NCBI GenBank assembly: GCA_019426215.1
Contig: CM033395.1
Coordinates: 2,239,501 to 2,303,500, forward strand
Length of the DNA stretch: 64,000 nt
Source: Buddleja alternifolia
Taxonomy: Eukaryota > Streptophyta > Magnoliopsida > Lamiales > Scrophulariaceae
Direction: 5' to 3'
Shown piece after piece: positions 49,251 through 61,437 of this stretch. Numbering within the stretch: the first letter of the stretch is position 1; the number at the start of each line of letters is the position of its first letter. The notes beneath the pieces are model-generated. The model was not told the DNA's origin. It ran no database searches and saw only the letters and a program-made list of their open reading frames with translations. The translations under genes and the position numbers were made by a program.

Positions 49251-49500
49251 AGAAGTGAAGTGTGTGCTTACAAAATTTTCTGCTATGATTAAACGATAAT
49301 TTAATAAAGATGTGAAAATTGTTAGAAGTGACAATGAGACAAAATTTACTTGTCTGAGTTCTTATTTTACTGAAAATGGGATACTCCACCGGACCTCATG
49401 CGTAGAGACGTCTCAGTAGAATGGATGGGTTGAGAGAAAGCACTGTCACATTCTGAACATTGCTCTAGCGCTGCGTTTTCAAGCCAAATTCGACTATATT
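49251..49500 (+). pseudogene. Old Copia, integrase 3' part
   Basis: Resumes the frame interrupted at 39528: SEVKCVLTKF, then IVRSDNETKF (catalytic Asp region), HRTSCVET and GWVERKHCHIL (catalytic Glu region). There are stops at the codons after MIKR and TSQ. The similarity fades at about 49500; RT and RNase H are absent. Confidence 0.82.
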
Positions 49501-49941
49501 TTACAAAGATAATTGAGTGATTTGGCAAACTTAGTAATTAACTCTCTATTACATGCATATGCAGGATAATTCTTAGGCAATCACGAACACGGATGATTAT
49601 AATTTTATATAATTTCACATTTCAAGACTTATGAAAATCTAGCTAATACATATACCCTAATCAAACTACATGTCTGCATTCACACTTGTATCACATCTCA
49701 TGCATGTAACAATCAAAACTCCGAAGAACAAAATAAAATAAAATGGAAAAGCACAAACAAATTTTTGAACAAAAACTAAACTGAAAATGACTTTTTACAT
49801 GAAAAAAGTTTCAATTAAGTGGAAAGAGAGATCGATGAGGACGTACATTTTTTGGCATTAAAAAATAGAATCGCTTTAAGTGCGACCGTATAATTATCTG
49901 GTACCGAAGGGCGCACTTTGTGCTTAGGTAAGGATTTGGCT
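49501..49941. other. Intergenic, nothing recognised
   Basis: AT-rich sequence without a gene I can name. Confidence 0.35.
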
Positions 49942-50220
49942 ATGATGATTGGAAGCCCTAACAAAAAACGTGACTACAATGGACCCCACGGTCCATTTCA
50001 ACGTTGTTCGACCGCAAACTATGCAACCAAGATCTACGTACTTCTTCTTATTTTTCTTAGCCAGACGGCTCTAATAGCCAGCTTTGTTGAGTCTCATCCA
50101 AATGATGGTGGTAACCTTGGTGTGAAATTGAAGCCCTATCCCAATCCAGGATCCTGTTTTTATCATCCTCAGTCGTTGAATCTCTACCGTTCATTTCCAA
50201 TGATCCTCCCCAATCATTAA
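49942..50220 (+). CDS. Hypothetical 92-residue ORF
   Basis: Runs from ATG 49942 to TAA 50218-50220, six bases before a SIRE LTR begins. Residues about 25-50 include a hydrophobic run ([19 protein letters not shown]) that could be a signal peptide or membrane anchor, followed by a Pro- and Asn-rich tail with one Cys ([12 protein letters not shown]). I do not recognise a family. It is flanked on both sides by retrotransposon DNA, so it may be a chance ORF or the relic of a small secreted-peptide gene. Confidence 0.2.
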   Translation: MMIGSPNKKRDYNGPHGPFQRCSTANYATKIYVLLLIFLSQTALIASFVESHPNDGGNLGVKLKPYPNPGSCFYHPQSLNLYRSFPMILPNH

Positions 50221-50226
50221 GCATTT

Positions 50227-51758
50227 TGTTAGGAATTTCATATTAGATGTTTTGATGATGACAATTAGGACCTTTGTTAGATCCCAAAAATATGTAAGTT
50301 TGTTTTTCAGCTTTGAAGCGTTAAATTTGTAATAGGCTTTGTTTTATTTTTATTCTAGATTGTTAGGCTAAGTAGTCTTAGGCTGAGCGTCTGATAATTT
50401 CTGAGTGAATTTATCAGAAGTATAGTTTGAAGACTCAAGCGCCTGAATTCTGAATGAAGATAAAGTCTCCAAGCGTCCAATTGACCAGCAATATCAAGCG
50501 TTACCTTATAGGACAGAAATGATTTCACCTGAATTTATTTCTAAGTCCAGAAGGAGTTTTAATGCAAATATTCTCAAAGCATTAAATGCCAACGGACATT
50601 TAATTCAAATGCATTAAATGCTGATAAGAGCATTAAATGTGATAAGCACTTTCAGACGTACGGAGAAGCCACCCTATTGGACTGTCAACTATTCAAAGAC
50701 TGCAGCATCAACTTTTGTTCAGCAGATTTTCAGGAAAAAGGACAAAAGTTGTTCACTCGCGAAAGTGAGAGACACGCGCCCTTGCATGTGTCAAACGGAC
50801 ACTTTTTCCAAGAATGCCTATAAATAGGACTTCAACAACAAGCCAAACACAGAGAACAATTATCAAGTCGAATTGCTGTTGCATTGAAGTCTCATTCCTT
50901 ACAATCTCAGAAAAGCCAAAAACTTTCAAGAAAATATTCTCTTTGCTTTTCTTCGAATCCTGAGACAGTCAAACCCAATATCTCAAACATTCTTTTCGGA
51001 GAAACCCACATTACTACTGAGATGTTCCTAGTTGTTTGAACTTTATCAAAATCAAACAAACCCTTTAGAAAAATCCCTATCCAAGTCTCGCGATCTGTGT
51101 GAAGTCGAAATTGGATACTTGCCATATTTCTGGGTGAAAGAAGCAAGGGGATTGAAGTGATTTGGAGCAAAAATCTGTGTGATCAAGGAGCTCAAGTCAT
51201 CGACACCCATCTCTCCCTAATTTGTAGAAGATTCTGTGTGATTCTTTGAGAATCATTTTAGTGGATTGCCTCCAAGTGTTCGAGGAGAAGAAGGACGTAG
51301 TTGGGATTACACCACCCAACGAACCTTACAAATATTGTGTCATTTACTTTTCAGTCAATTCTTTTATCTATCATATCATAATCTGATAAAGTAAAACTTA
51401 ATCAAATGCTAAGCAACTAAATACACTTTCTGTGACGCTAAAGCTTTCAAAGAGAAGACTCCAAAAACTATTCCGCTGTGCTAACACTGATCAAAGAATT
51501 GAACGCTCAAACCTATTTAGTTGTAGTATTCAAGTCTTGAAATCTAAGTTAACTTTATAAAAACAGTCGTCGTTAGACGCTTCACCAAAGCGCCTATATT
51601 TTACGTGAACGCTTAAGTCAAGCGTTAGACACTTCAAGCGTCTACATTTCAAGCGTCCAAAAACCAGTTTAGTACGAAATCTTTTGAAGTCGAAAAAGAC
51701 TTCAGGGTCTATTCAACCCCCCCTTTTAGACAGTTTCGTATGCCACTTGGGACCAACA
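50227..51758 (+). repeat. 5' LTR of the outer SIRE-like element (1,532 bp)
   Basis: TGTTAGGAATTTC to GGGACCAACA, with TATA box CTATAAATAG at 50818-50827. Same family as 59885-61432. Confidence 0.92.
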
Positions 51759-51760
51759 AG

Positions 51761-51772
51761 TGGTATCAGAGC
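51761..51772 (+). other. Primer-binding site (initiator tRNA-Met)
   Basis: TGGTATCAGAGC, two bases after the LTR. Confidence 0.88.
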
Positions 51773-51858
51773 GGTTAAAGTTGAAATTTGAAAATTTTCA
51801 AGCATAACTGCTTGTTTAGATCCTGTTTCAAAATCTAGTTGCTTTTAAAATTTTCGTT

Positions 51859-53888
51859 ATGGCATTTGCTAAAGTTCCCAAACTGACTGAGTCAAATTTT
51901 GACACATGGAAAGTCAAAGCATTTACATATCTCTGTTCATGTGATGATGACATGTGTGATATTATTTCAGATGGGGCAATCAAAATATATAAAGTTATCA
52001 CAAGAGCGCCTGGAGCCACGGAAGAAACTCCCGATGGTTACATTGAGAAACCAAACAAGAATGGTCTTCAGATGAGCGTCGAAGAGCTAATTTGGACAAT
52101 GTTGGTCGTAACGCTCTATATACGGCTATTGGTGATAATGACAACTTATTTAACAAGATCAAGTCTTGCAAAACCACTAAAGAAATATGGGATAAGTTGG
52201 CTACAATTTGTGGTGGTTCAGCTCAGATCAAAGAAAACAAACTTTCCATTGCCAAGGAAAAGTTTAACGGATTTAAGATGCTACCCAATGAAACTTTAGA
52301 GCAATTAGATATAAGATTTACAGCTCTAGTTACAGAACTTACATCGTTGGGAATGGATTTGCAGAATCGAGAAATGGTGGTTAAGATCTTTAGAAGTTTA
52401 CCAAGTAAATTCCTGATGAAGACAACCGCTATGAGAGAATCAAATATGCTGGATCTCCTAACTCCAGAAGACGCCTTTTCAGAGCTCAAAGCATTTGAGT
52501 TCGAGTTGAATTCTGCTAGTGATGTTGTGAGTAGTCCGGTGATTGAATTTGGAGCGCTTATAGCATCAATCAAAGGCAAATCGGGCAATAAAGGAAAGAA
52601 TTTAGATATTAATGAAGAAGAGGAATTTGCTTTGCTGAATAGATTCAGAAAGTTCTTGAGATATGAAAAGAAAGAAAAAAGTTTCAATAATCAAGGACAA
52701 AGCTCATATCAAGTGCCTTCTCCGATGCAACAACAGCTTCAAGCGCCTCAATATTCTGTTCCTTCACCCCAAGCACCTGTTCAGTACCAAGCGTCTATTC
52801 AAAATCTCTCAGCTCCAGTGGTCTCAAAACCACACATTGCAAGGTTAACAAATGAACAAAAAATGAAAACTAATCTTTGTTATAATTGCAGGAAACCAAG
52901 GCACTACCAGGTAAATTGCCCTTATCCAAACGTATCCAAGTCTTCAAGGCAGGATTACTTGGATAGAAACCAATTCAGGAGCAACCTTCGTCAACAAGGT
53001 TTGCTAGCGGAATCAGAACCAGCATCCGCACCTGAAGATTTAGAATCATCAGAAGAGAGTAGCGACGATGATGAGCCATTAGATGACTCAGCGCTCATAT
53101 GTCTCATGGCCAGAGATGATGAAGCGTCTCCTGAGGTAATCATTGAATTATCTATTCCTCTCTCTTATGATGAATTACTTGACAAAGTCAAAAAATACTA
53201 CAATGAATGTCAAGAAGCCGCCCAAATATATCAAAATGATCTCGCTATTATCTCATCACTCATAAGAGATAAAGTGACGCTCAAAGCAAAGTTGCGAGTT
53301 CAGCAACAGTGCATTGAGAAGAACCAATCGCTTGAGAGTGAAATTATTCAATTAAAAAGCGAGCTTGATATAATAGTCAAGAGAGAAGCTGATTTGATCG
53401 CTAGACTTGCTAAATCAGAGCAGCTCATCTCATCATTATCAAAAGCTTCTAGAAAGTTGGATAATGTGACTGGAGTAACTAGATTATTTGGTGAGAAGAC
53501 CGGTTTAGGATGCGATAAACTCGGTAAACAACCCAATAAATCTAATGTTACGGCAAACAACAAAGGAAAGGGTGTTATCTTTGTTGAAGAAGGTTCACAA
53601 GGTCAAACACAAAATGAACCTAGTGACAATGGTAAGAGGCCAAATGAGAAAGTCAAAGCTAACTCAGGCAAGGGTAAGGCTAAGGCAAATGATTCACAAA
53701 GACGGGTTTATCCAAACGCTCAAAAGGCTAAAGATAAGACTGACCACTGTGAATCAAGCGCTAAGCGTTTAGCACCAAAAGTGCAACCCAAGCCAGCGCC
53801 AAGGAAATACCAGCGTCAATATCCAAGACAGTCAAGATCATATTATCGATACTATGATGATTATGATTATGACTACCATTATAATTGA
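51859..53888 (+). pseudogene. SIRE-like gag
   Basis: Starts at ATG 51859 (MAFAKVPKLTESNFDTWKV), with the UBN2/gag_pre-integrase-type body, a frameshift near 52085, then a long open part to the TGA at 53886-53888. It contains TTKEIWDKLATICGG, the knuckle CYNCRKPRHYQVNC (residue Arg where Gly is usual), an acidic segment (SSEESSDDDEPLDD), a coiled-coil region and a basic, Tyr-rich tail. The same frame continues after the stop with QIWVPKV and WVPEQK to about 54059. Confidence 0.85.
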
Positions 53889-54073
53889 GGATATTATTAT
53901 ACACCCAAAAAGCACACACAACACAATGTGAAACCCAAAAAGGCCAGTATTCCTACAATGAAGACTAGGCAAATATGGGTTCCTAAAGTTCTAATTCAAA
54001 CTAACAATGTTACTAATGTTAAAGGACCCAAGCAACAATGGGTACCTGAACAGAAATAGAACTTCCCTTTTGA

Positions 54074-56553
54074 TTGCAGGTACCTAGAGCTAGAGCCGAT
54101 ACATCGGTGTGGTACTTCGATAGTGGATCGTCAAGGCACATGATTGGTTCCAAAGATCTTCTGATCAACTATCAAGCTGCCAATGGTCCTCAGGTTGTAT
54201 TTGGTGACAACTCCAAAGGTAAAACCAAAGGTATAGGTACTGTGCATAGGGGGAACATCATGATAAGTGATGTTTATTATGTTGAGGGTCTAAAGCACAA
54301 TTTATTAAGCATAAGTCAATTTTGTGATAAAGGCTTTGAAGTTATATTCTCAAGTGACTGTTGCTATATAAATGATGCTAAGACTAAGTCTACTAAATTG
54401 AAGGGTAAAAAAACTAACAACATATATTTGGTAGATTGGGATTCAACACTTGATAACAACCCAACATGTTTTGTTGCTAAAAATGAATCTAAAATGGGTT
54501 GGTTATGGCATAGAAAAATGAATCACCTCAACTTCAAAACAATCTCTCAGCTTATAAGTCAAAATCTTGTAGAGGGATTACCAAATGGACCTTTTCACAA
54601 GGATCACCTTTGTGATGCTTGTCAAATGGGTAAACAAGTTAAATCATCGTTCAAGAGAAAACCTCATCTATCTACCTCTAGAATAGTTGAACTACTTCAC
54701 ATGGATTTGTTTGGACCTGTTCAAACGATCAGTGTAAGCGGTAAGAAGTATACTTTGGTGATAGTAGATGATTTCTCTCGATTTACTTGGGTGGAAGTTC
54801 TTTCATCCAAAGATGAAACATGTGACAAGTTAACAACGCTTATTCGGCAACTTCAAATATTGAAAAATCTTAAGGTTGTAAGAATAAGAAGCGATCACGG
54901 TACTGAGTTTACTAACAAGATTCTTGTGAAGTTTTGTGCAGAAAATGGAATATATCATGAGTATTCAGCTCCCAGAACTCCCCAACAAAATGGTGTTGCT
55001 GAGCGCAGGAACCGAACGCTTAAGGAAGCAGCTAGGACTATGTTAGCAGAATCCAAGCTCGCTCCTAGGTTTTGGGCCAAAGCAATCAACACTGCCTGTT
55101 ACACTCAAAACCGTTGCATGATCAACAAACAGCATGGGAAAACTCCATATGAACTGTGGAAGGGACGTAAGCCAAATGTTTCATATTTTCACGTCTTTGG
55201 TTCTAAATGCTTCATCCATAATAATGGTTCCCAAAGTCTAAAAACATTTGATCCTAAAGCGGATGAGGGAATCTTTCTAGGCTACGCCAAGAATGGAAAG
55301 AATTTTCGCATCCTCAATAAGATCAAATCGAAGGTTGAGGAATCTATTCATGTTGTTTTTGATGATGCTAACCAAGAACCGAGTAAGGTTATTATGAATG
55401 ATGTAGGAGTTGAAGATCTATGTCATCAAGCATTTAAGGTTACAATTGATGATGACAGTGACGATGATGATGAGATCTCAGTGCCTCCTCCAAAGATTAC
55501 TCGTGAGATTACTCTGGATAATCATGTAAGAAATGCTGATGATCATGAAGAGAGTGATCATCAAGAGCACATAAGGAATTGTGAACTTGGAGCGCCTACG
55601 CAAGAAGGTAGTCAAGCGTATGATCCTCAAGCGTCTGTTCAACCTATTAACCCCTTCCAACCAGACAGACTATGGCTGCGTGATCATCCACCTGAGCAGA
55701 TTATTGGAGATATTGAAGCGCCTGTTAGGACTAGAGCTGCTACGTTCGCAAGCTTTCTATCTCAAATGGAACCTAAGAAAGTGGATGAAGCGCTAAGCGA
55801 CCCAAGTTGGATTGAAGCTATGCAAGAAGAGCTTAATCAGTTTGAACGAAATAAGGTTTGGATGCTAGTACCAAGGCCAACTCACCAAGGAGTTATTGGA
55901 ACTAGATGGGTATATAGAAACAAGATGGATGAGAACGGCATTGTGATAAGAAACAAGACCATACTCGTAGCTCAAGGATATTGCCAAGAGGAGGGTATTG
56001 ACTTTGATGAGACATACGCTCCTGTCGCTCGTCTTGAAGCAATCCGCATGTTTCTAGCGTATGCAGCGTTCAACAAGTTCATGGTGTATCAGATGGACGT
56101 GAAGAGTGCCTTCCTGAATGGTAAACTCCAAGAAGAAGTATATGTGGAGCAACCACCAGGATTCATCAACAATCATGGTAAGGGTATGGTTTACAAGCTA
56201 GACAAAGCACTTTATGGGCTTAAGCAAGCACCACGAGCATGGTATGACACTCTCTCTGTCTTTCTTATTGGTGAAGGCTTTTCAAAAAGCAGCGTTGATA
56301 CAACGTTATGCAAAATTACCAATAACGAAAATATTCTCTTAGTCCAAATTTACGTTGATGATATTATATTTGGCTCTACTAACAAGCGTCTGTGTGAGAA
56401 ATTCTCGAAAATGATGCAAGAACAATTTGAAATGAGCATGATGGGTGAATTAACTTTCTTCTTAGGATTACAAGTTAAACAACTCCCTAATGGAATATAT
56501 ATTAACCAAGCTAAATATACAAGAGATATGATTAAGAAATTTGGTATGAAAAA
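54074..56553 (+). pseudogene. SIRE-like pol, first part: protease, integrase, RT
   Basis: Protease [13 protein letters not shown]; pre-integrase [10 protein letters not shown] and CDACQMGKQ; integrase [21 protein letters not shown] and [33 protein letters not shown] and the catalytic QIYVDDIIF. The frame is open throughout and differs from the gag frame. A TTTTGATTGCAG just upstream (54068-54079) resembles a splice acceptor; alternatively a frameshift joins gag and pol. The frame is cut after FGMK by the nested element, whose target duplication AAAAA overlaps this codon run. Confidence 0.9.
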
Positions 56554-57193
56554 TGTTAGGAATTTCATGTTAGAAGTTTTGATGATGACAATTAAATTTT
56601 TGTTAGACCCCAAAAAAATTGTAAGTTTATTTTCGTAGAAAACTTGTATAGGCTTTGAAGCGTTAGACTTGTAATAGATTTATTAGGCTTTGTTATCTTA
56701 CTTTAGAGTGTTAGGCAAAATAGTCTTAGGCTGAGCGTCTGATGATTTCTGAGTGAGTTTATCAGTGGTAAAGTTCGAAGAGTCAAGCGCCTGATCTCAG
56801 AAGATAGATACAGTCTCCAAGCGTCCACTTTGGCCAGCTATATCAAGCGTTACCTTATGGAACAGAAGTGATTTCACCTGAATTTACTTCTAAGTCCAGA
56901 AGGAGTTTAATGCAAATATTCTCAAAGCATTAAATACCAACGGGTATTAATTTCAAATGCATTAAATGTTGATAAGAGCATTTAATATGATAAGCAATGT
57001 CAGACGTACGGAGAAGCCACCCTATTGGACTGTCAACTATCTCAGACTGCAGCACCAACTTTCGTGCAGCAGATTTTCAGGAAAAAGGACAAAAGTTGTT
57101 CACTCGCGAAAGTGAGAGACACGCGCCAGTGCATGTGTCAAACGGACACTTTCTCCAAAAATACCTATAAATAGGACTTCAACAACAAACAAA
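56554..57193 (+). repeat. Truncated 5' LTR of the nested element
   Basis: Matches 59885-60522 almost base for base, and stops at ACAACAAACAAA, where the full LTR continues differently. Confidence 0.92.
57165..57174 (+). promoter_or_regulatory. LTR TATA box next to the extra ORF
   Basis: CTATAAATAG in the truncated LTR. Transcription would begin roughly 25 to 35 bases downstream, that is at the deletion junction. The placement is inferred from plant TATA spacing. Confidence 0.65.
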
Positions 57194-59650
57194 GCAACCG
57201 TTCTAGACAGACCAGGAGACAGACCTCCTAGATGTGCCGTGGATGTGGCTTACTATCTTGACAATGGCCACAGCAGACCAACTGGGTTCGCGCTAAGGGA
57301 TTACACTATTCGTGTGTATGATCCTCTCCGTCCTAGCTTTCTCAATCCCTCAGAGTCAGTCTTGAACAGAGAAGGTTACACACATTTCCCACAGACGGCT
57401 CACAGCCCTGAAAATCTTGCATCGGTCCGTCCTCTCTGTCTATGGAAAAATAAAGAGATTCATGCTGGTGAGCGCCTTGAATCGTTGACCGATCTGCTCC
57501 AGACTGAAGCTGATGCTTACTTTGACAGCGTCTGGAATGCCAACTATCAGCCTGATAAGCACCGCTTTGAAGCCATAAGAGATATTCATCTTGAAGGTAT
57601 TCGTGCTATGGTGACTGCTGGCACAGACTTCTGTATAAATGAAGTAAATTGGGTTGAAGCGTACATGGGACATAAATACACCTTCCCAGAGTTAGTCCAA
57701 GCTCCCCATCTTTTCGGCATAGGCATGCATGACAAGAAGCGTCAATTCGCCAAGTATTGCCTCCTGAAGCGTCAACAAAGACTCGGACCTGTTCTCAAGC
57801 TCCCAATTATTAGACATCAAATAGAACAATGTCTACGTCAAGAACTTCAGAGATTATCCCTCACCCCTCTTCGGTTTAATGCTCAAGCGTCTTCCAGTGG
57901 TACAGTTGGTGAACGGTGCTTAAATCTTGCTCCAAGCCACTGTGAAGAAAACTTCAATCTGATGGTAAAGATTCTATCTCCCGTATCTCTCTTTGATAAA
58001 ATCTTCACTGCCAATCTCAGATCTTGGAACGGCTCAGTGATCAATTCATTCAAAGGATATCCGCTGCTCCCTTCCATTCGCAGTGAGGTACTCAATCACT
58101 ATGAGTATGTTCTTTCTCTGCTTGAAAGGAATCAAGAGCTCGCTCAAGCCATTTATCCGTATCTTGAAGAGTACTATGCGGACTGTGTGCCTACACATCG
58201 ACATCCTGCATCTCTTCCCTCAGATTGCTTGATTGGATTTTCCAGAACTCACTGCACAGATTCACTATTCTCCATCGCTCAAGCGCCGTCCAAAGTTTTC
58301 CCAGATCATGTGCTGGATATCATTGGTCCAATGTACATCAGGGCCATTGATAGTCCTCTTCGCACATTTATCTCCGGTACTTGTATGTCCAGGACCAGAC
58401 TCATTGAACTCTTGGATTCTACATCCACCTCTTATGCCGACTCAGCAAGCTGGAACTTCCAATTCACTGACTTTCGCCAACCTGAGTCAACGCTTGAGGA
58501 AGCGCCTGCTGAGACATCTGAAGCGTCCAAATCTGCAGATACCAGTATTCCTGACGCTCCTGAACATGCTACCATTGATAGTGCTGAAGATACTTCCCTG
58601 GATATTCGAGGTACTGTTTTTGATCCAGCCTATCAAGTTCCTTTTGACTCTCTCAAACACTCATCACGGTTCAAGCGACCAGCTCCTCAAGCGGTTCAAT
58701 CAGATGAGAGTCAAGCCTTCGGTCCCCTGCTTAAATCTGTTTTGGAGACAATTAGCGCTCAAGCTACTCAGAGTGAAGAATCTCTCCATTGGATTAAGGA
58801 AGACCTGGCAAAGATTGAAACTCACTTAATGAGCGCTCAGATTGCTCATATGCGTAGTTCAGCTCAAGCGGCAGTTGGTGAGTGCAAACAAGACTTTCAA
58901 GAAATGCAGGATGCTGCCCACGCAACCCAACTTGCCATGAAAGAAGAACTTGAAAAGCGCCTTGCAACCCTTGAGATCTCTGTGAATGACGCCACCAGCG
59001 CTAAGCTTCTTGTTATGCAGGAACGCTTCGACAAGCGTCTGGATGACATCACAGATTCCTTATCTCAGATTGCTCATCAGGTAAGTGTACTCACAAACCA
59101 CTTCTTAAAATCTGATGATGGCAATAAGGGGGAAGAGAAGAAGAAAGGAGAAAAGCGGAAAGCGTCCAGTTCAAAAGTTGAAGATCCTCCGTCTCCTAAG
59201 CGTCAAATGCCTCCTTCTCAGTCTGCGCTTAATCTCCCGTCTTGGATAACTGCTCTGAAACAAAGTTCATCCGGAGCGCCCAGTAGTACACTAAGGGAAC
59301 CTCCTAGAGCGTTATATCCAAACCTACCAATTCCTACAAGAGCACTGCTTGAACAGTTTGACATTCCTCTTCAGAGAACATCCATTTCAGAACCTACAGA
59401 TCCACAGATCTTAGCTGAAGAAAGGAAGATGACTGATTTTAGCCAAGCTTTTCGAATCTGCCTAAGGTACATTGGTATCGACCCAACTGACTGGGATAAT
59501 CACTTTAAAATATTCAAAAAGAGACAACAAGAAGAAAACAAGCTTATCATCAACAAAGATCATGAAGCAATGATGATCTTGGAAGACAATCTGACTGAAG
59601 CTATCCGAGCTGAAATGTCCAAGCGATACAGAGTTAGACCAAGTCATTAA
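57194..59650 (+). CDS. C-terminal part of the SIRE extra ORF (partial)
   Basis: An uninterrupted frame of about 818 codons from the deletion junction to TAA 59648-59650. There is no ATG at its start; the first in-frame ATG I see is at 57609, so its N-terminus was lost with the deletion. The N-terminal half has PYLEEYYADCVP and FPDHVLDIIGPMYIRAI; the middle is Ser/Thr/Ala/Pro-rich; residues about 500-640 look like a coiled coil (KEELEKRLATLEIS, ERFDKRLDDITDSLSQI). A basic segment (EEKKKGEKRKASSSK, SPKRQ) could be a nuclear-localisation signal. The last part is ILAEERKMTDFSQAF to KRYRVRPSH. I see no signal peptide or membrane segment. It lies just before the polypurine tract, where SIRE elements carry an extra, sometimes env-like, ORF. 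Function unknown. Confidence 0.75.
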   Translation, partial: ATVLDRPGDRPPRCAVDVAYYLDNGHSRPTGFALRDYTIRVYDPLRPSFLNPSESVLNREGYTHFPQTAHSPENLASVRPLCLWKNKEIHAGERLESLTDLLQTEADAYFDSVWNANYQPDKHRFEAIRDIHLEGIRAMVTAGTDFCINEVNWVEAYMGHKYTFPELVQAPHLFGIGMHDKKRQFAKYCLLKRQQRLGPVLKLPIIRHQIEQCLRQELQRLSLTPLRFNAQASSSGTVGERCLNLAPSHCEENFNLMVKILSPVSLFDKIFTANLRSWNGSVINSFKGYPLLPSIRSEVLNHYEYVLSLLERNQELAQAIYPYLEEYYADCVPTHRHPASLPSDCLIGFSRTHCTDSLFSIAQAPSKVFPDHVLDIIGPMYIRAIDSPLRTFISGTCMSRTRLIELLDSTSTSYADSASWNFQFTDFRQPESTLEEAPAETSEASKSADTSIPDAPEHATIDSAEDTSLDIRGTVFDPAYQVPFDSLKHSSRFKRPAPQAVQSDESQAFGPLLKSVLETISAQATQSEESLHWIKEDLAKIETHLMSAQIAHMRSSAQAAVGECKQDFQEMQDAAHATQLAMKEELEKRLATLEISVNDATSAKLLVMQERFDKRLDDITDSLSQIAHQVSVLTNHFLKSDDGNKGEEKKKGEKRKASSSKVEDPPSPKRQMPPSQSALNLPSWITALKQSSSGAPSSTLREPPRALYPNLPIPTRALLEQFDIPLQRTSISEPTDPQILAEERKMTDFSQAFRICLRYIGIDPTDWDNHFKIFKKRQQEENKLIINKDHEAMMILEDNLTEAIRAEMSKRYRVRPSH

Positions 59651-59884
59651 AGCTTTCTGATTTTACATTATCTATATTCTTGTCTCTTATATCTTTAAAT
59701 ATTCAGCTGTAAAAATGCTTGTAATTCTCGATAAATATGAAATGCATTTTCTTTGCTGAAACATCTCGTTGAAGCGTAACTAACTTTAACTAACGTCTAC
59801 TGATCAAAGCTAACTTTTACTTTTGGCTATCTAACTCTTGAACTATAAAAGAGTAAGTATTGCCATCATCAAAAAGGGGGAAAT

Positions 59885-61432
59885 TGTTAGGAATTTCATG
59901 TTAGAAGTTTTGATGATGACAATTAAGTTTTTGTTAGACCCCAAAAAAGTTGTAAGTTTATTTTCGTAGAAAACTTGTATAGGCTTTGAAGCGTTAGACT
60001 TGTAATAGATTTATTAGGCTTTGTTATCTTACTTTAGAGTGTTAGGCAAAATAGTCTTAGGCTGAGCGTCTGATGATTTCTGAGTGAGTTTATCAGTGGT
60101 AAAGTTCGAAGACTCAAGCGCCTGATCTCAGAAGATAGATACAGTCTCCAAGCGTCCACTTTGGCCAGCTATATCAAGCGTTACCTTATGGAACAGAAGT
60201 GATTTCACCTGAATTTACTTCTAAGTCCAGAAGGAGTTTAATGCAAATATTCTCAAAGCATTAAATACCAACGGGTATTAATTTCAAATGCATTAAATGT
60301 TGATAAGAGCATTTAATATGATAAGCAATGTCAGACGTACGGAGAAGCCACCCTATTGGACTGTCAACTATCTCAGACTGCAGCACCAACTTTCGTGCAG
60401 CAGATTTTCAGGAAAAAGGACAAAAGCTGTTCACTCGCGAAAGTGAGAGACACGCGCCAGTGCATGTGTCAAACGGACACTTTCTCCAAGAATACCTATA
60501 AATAGGACTTCAACAACAAACAAAAAAATGAGCAACAATTTTATCAAAGCCAAATTGCTGTTGCATTAAAATCTCATTCCTTAAACTCTCAGAAAAGCCA
60601 GAAACTTCAAGAAACATCCAAATTGCTTTTCTTATATTCCTGAGACAGTCAACAAATATCTCAAACATTCTTTTTGAAGAAACCAGATTCCTACTGAGAT
60701 ATTACCAAGTTGTTTGAACTTCATCAAAATCAAACAAACCTTTTAGAAAATCCCATCCAAGCCTCGCGATCTGTGTGAAGTCGAAGTTGGATACTTGCAT
60801 CATTTCTGGGTGAAAGAAGCAAGAGGGTTGAAGTGATTTGAAGCAGAAATCTGTGTGATCAAGGAGCTCAAGTCATCGACATCCATCTCTCCCTAATTTG
60901 TAGAAGATTCTGTGTGATTCTTTGAGAATCATTTTAGTGGATTGCCTCCAAGTGCAAAGGAGAAGAAGGACGTAGTTGGGATTACACCACCCAACGAACC
61001 TTACAAATATTGTGTTATTTACTTTTCAGTCATTTCATTCATCTATCATATCATTGCATAAGTAAAACACAATCAAAAGCTAAGCACCTAAGAAACATCT
61101 TGTGACGCTAAAACTTTCAAAGAGAAGACTCCAAAATCATTCCGCTGTGCTAACCCTGATTAAAAGAACTGAACGCTTAACCTACAAGGTCAAAGTATTC
61201 AATTCCTGAAGTCTAAGTTAACTTTATAAAACAGTCTTCATTAGACGCTTCACAAAGTCTCAAATATCTTATGTGAACGCTAAGGTGAAGCGTCACACTC
61301 TTCAAGCGTCTATCATTTCAAGCGTCCAAATACGTTTAATACGAAATCTTTTTTAAGTCGAAAAAGACTTAAAGGGTCTATTCAACCCCCCCCCCCCTTC
61401 TAGACCCTTTCGTATGCCACTTGGGACCAACA
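59885..61432 (+). repeat. 3' LTR of the nested SIRE derivative (1,548 bp)
   Basis: TGTTAGGAATTTC to GGGACCAACA, with a C-run at 61386-61397 and TATA box CTATAAATAG at 60496-60505. Confidence 0.93.
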
Positions 61433-61437
61433 AAAAA

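Larger units (their letters stand above)
56554..61432 (+). mobile_element. Nested SIRE derivative: partial LTR, extra-ORF C-terminus, full LTR
   Basis: Perfect target duplication AAAAA (56549-56553 and 61433-61437); the outer pol reads across in frame when the insert is removed. The left end is only the first ~640 bp of an LTR (56554-57193), then comes the C-terminal part of the extra ORF, a polypurine tract AAAAAGGGGGAAAT (59871-59884) and a full LTR (59885-61432). The rest of the 5' LTR, the PBS, gag, pol and the start of the extra ORF are gone. Confidence 0.92.

Noticed and set aside
57239..59650. The 803-codon ORF as a host gene
   Set aside because: It lacks an ATG at its start, is bounded by LTR sequence of one family and is followed by the polypurine tract, so it belongs to the retroelement.
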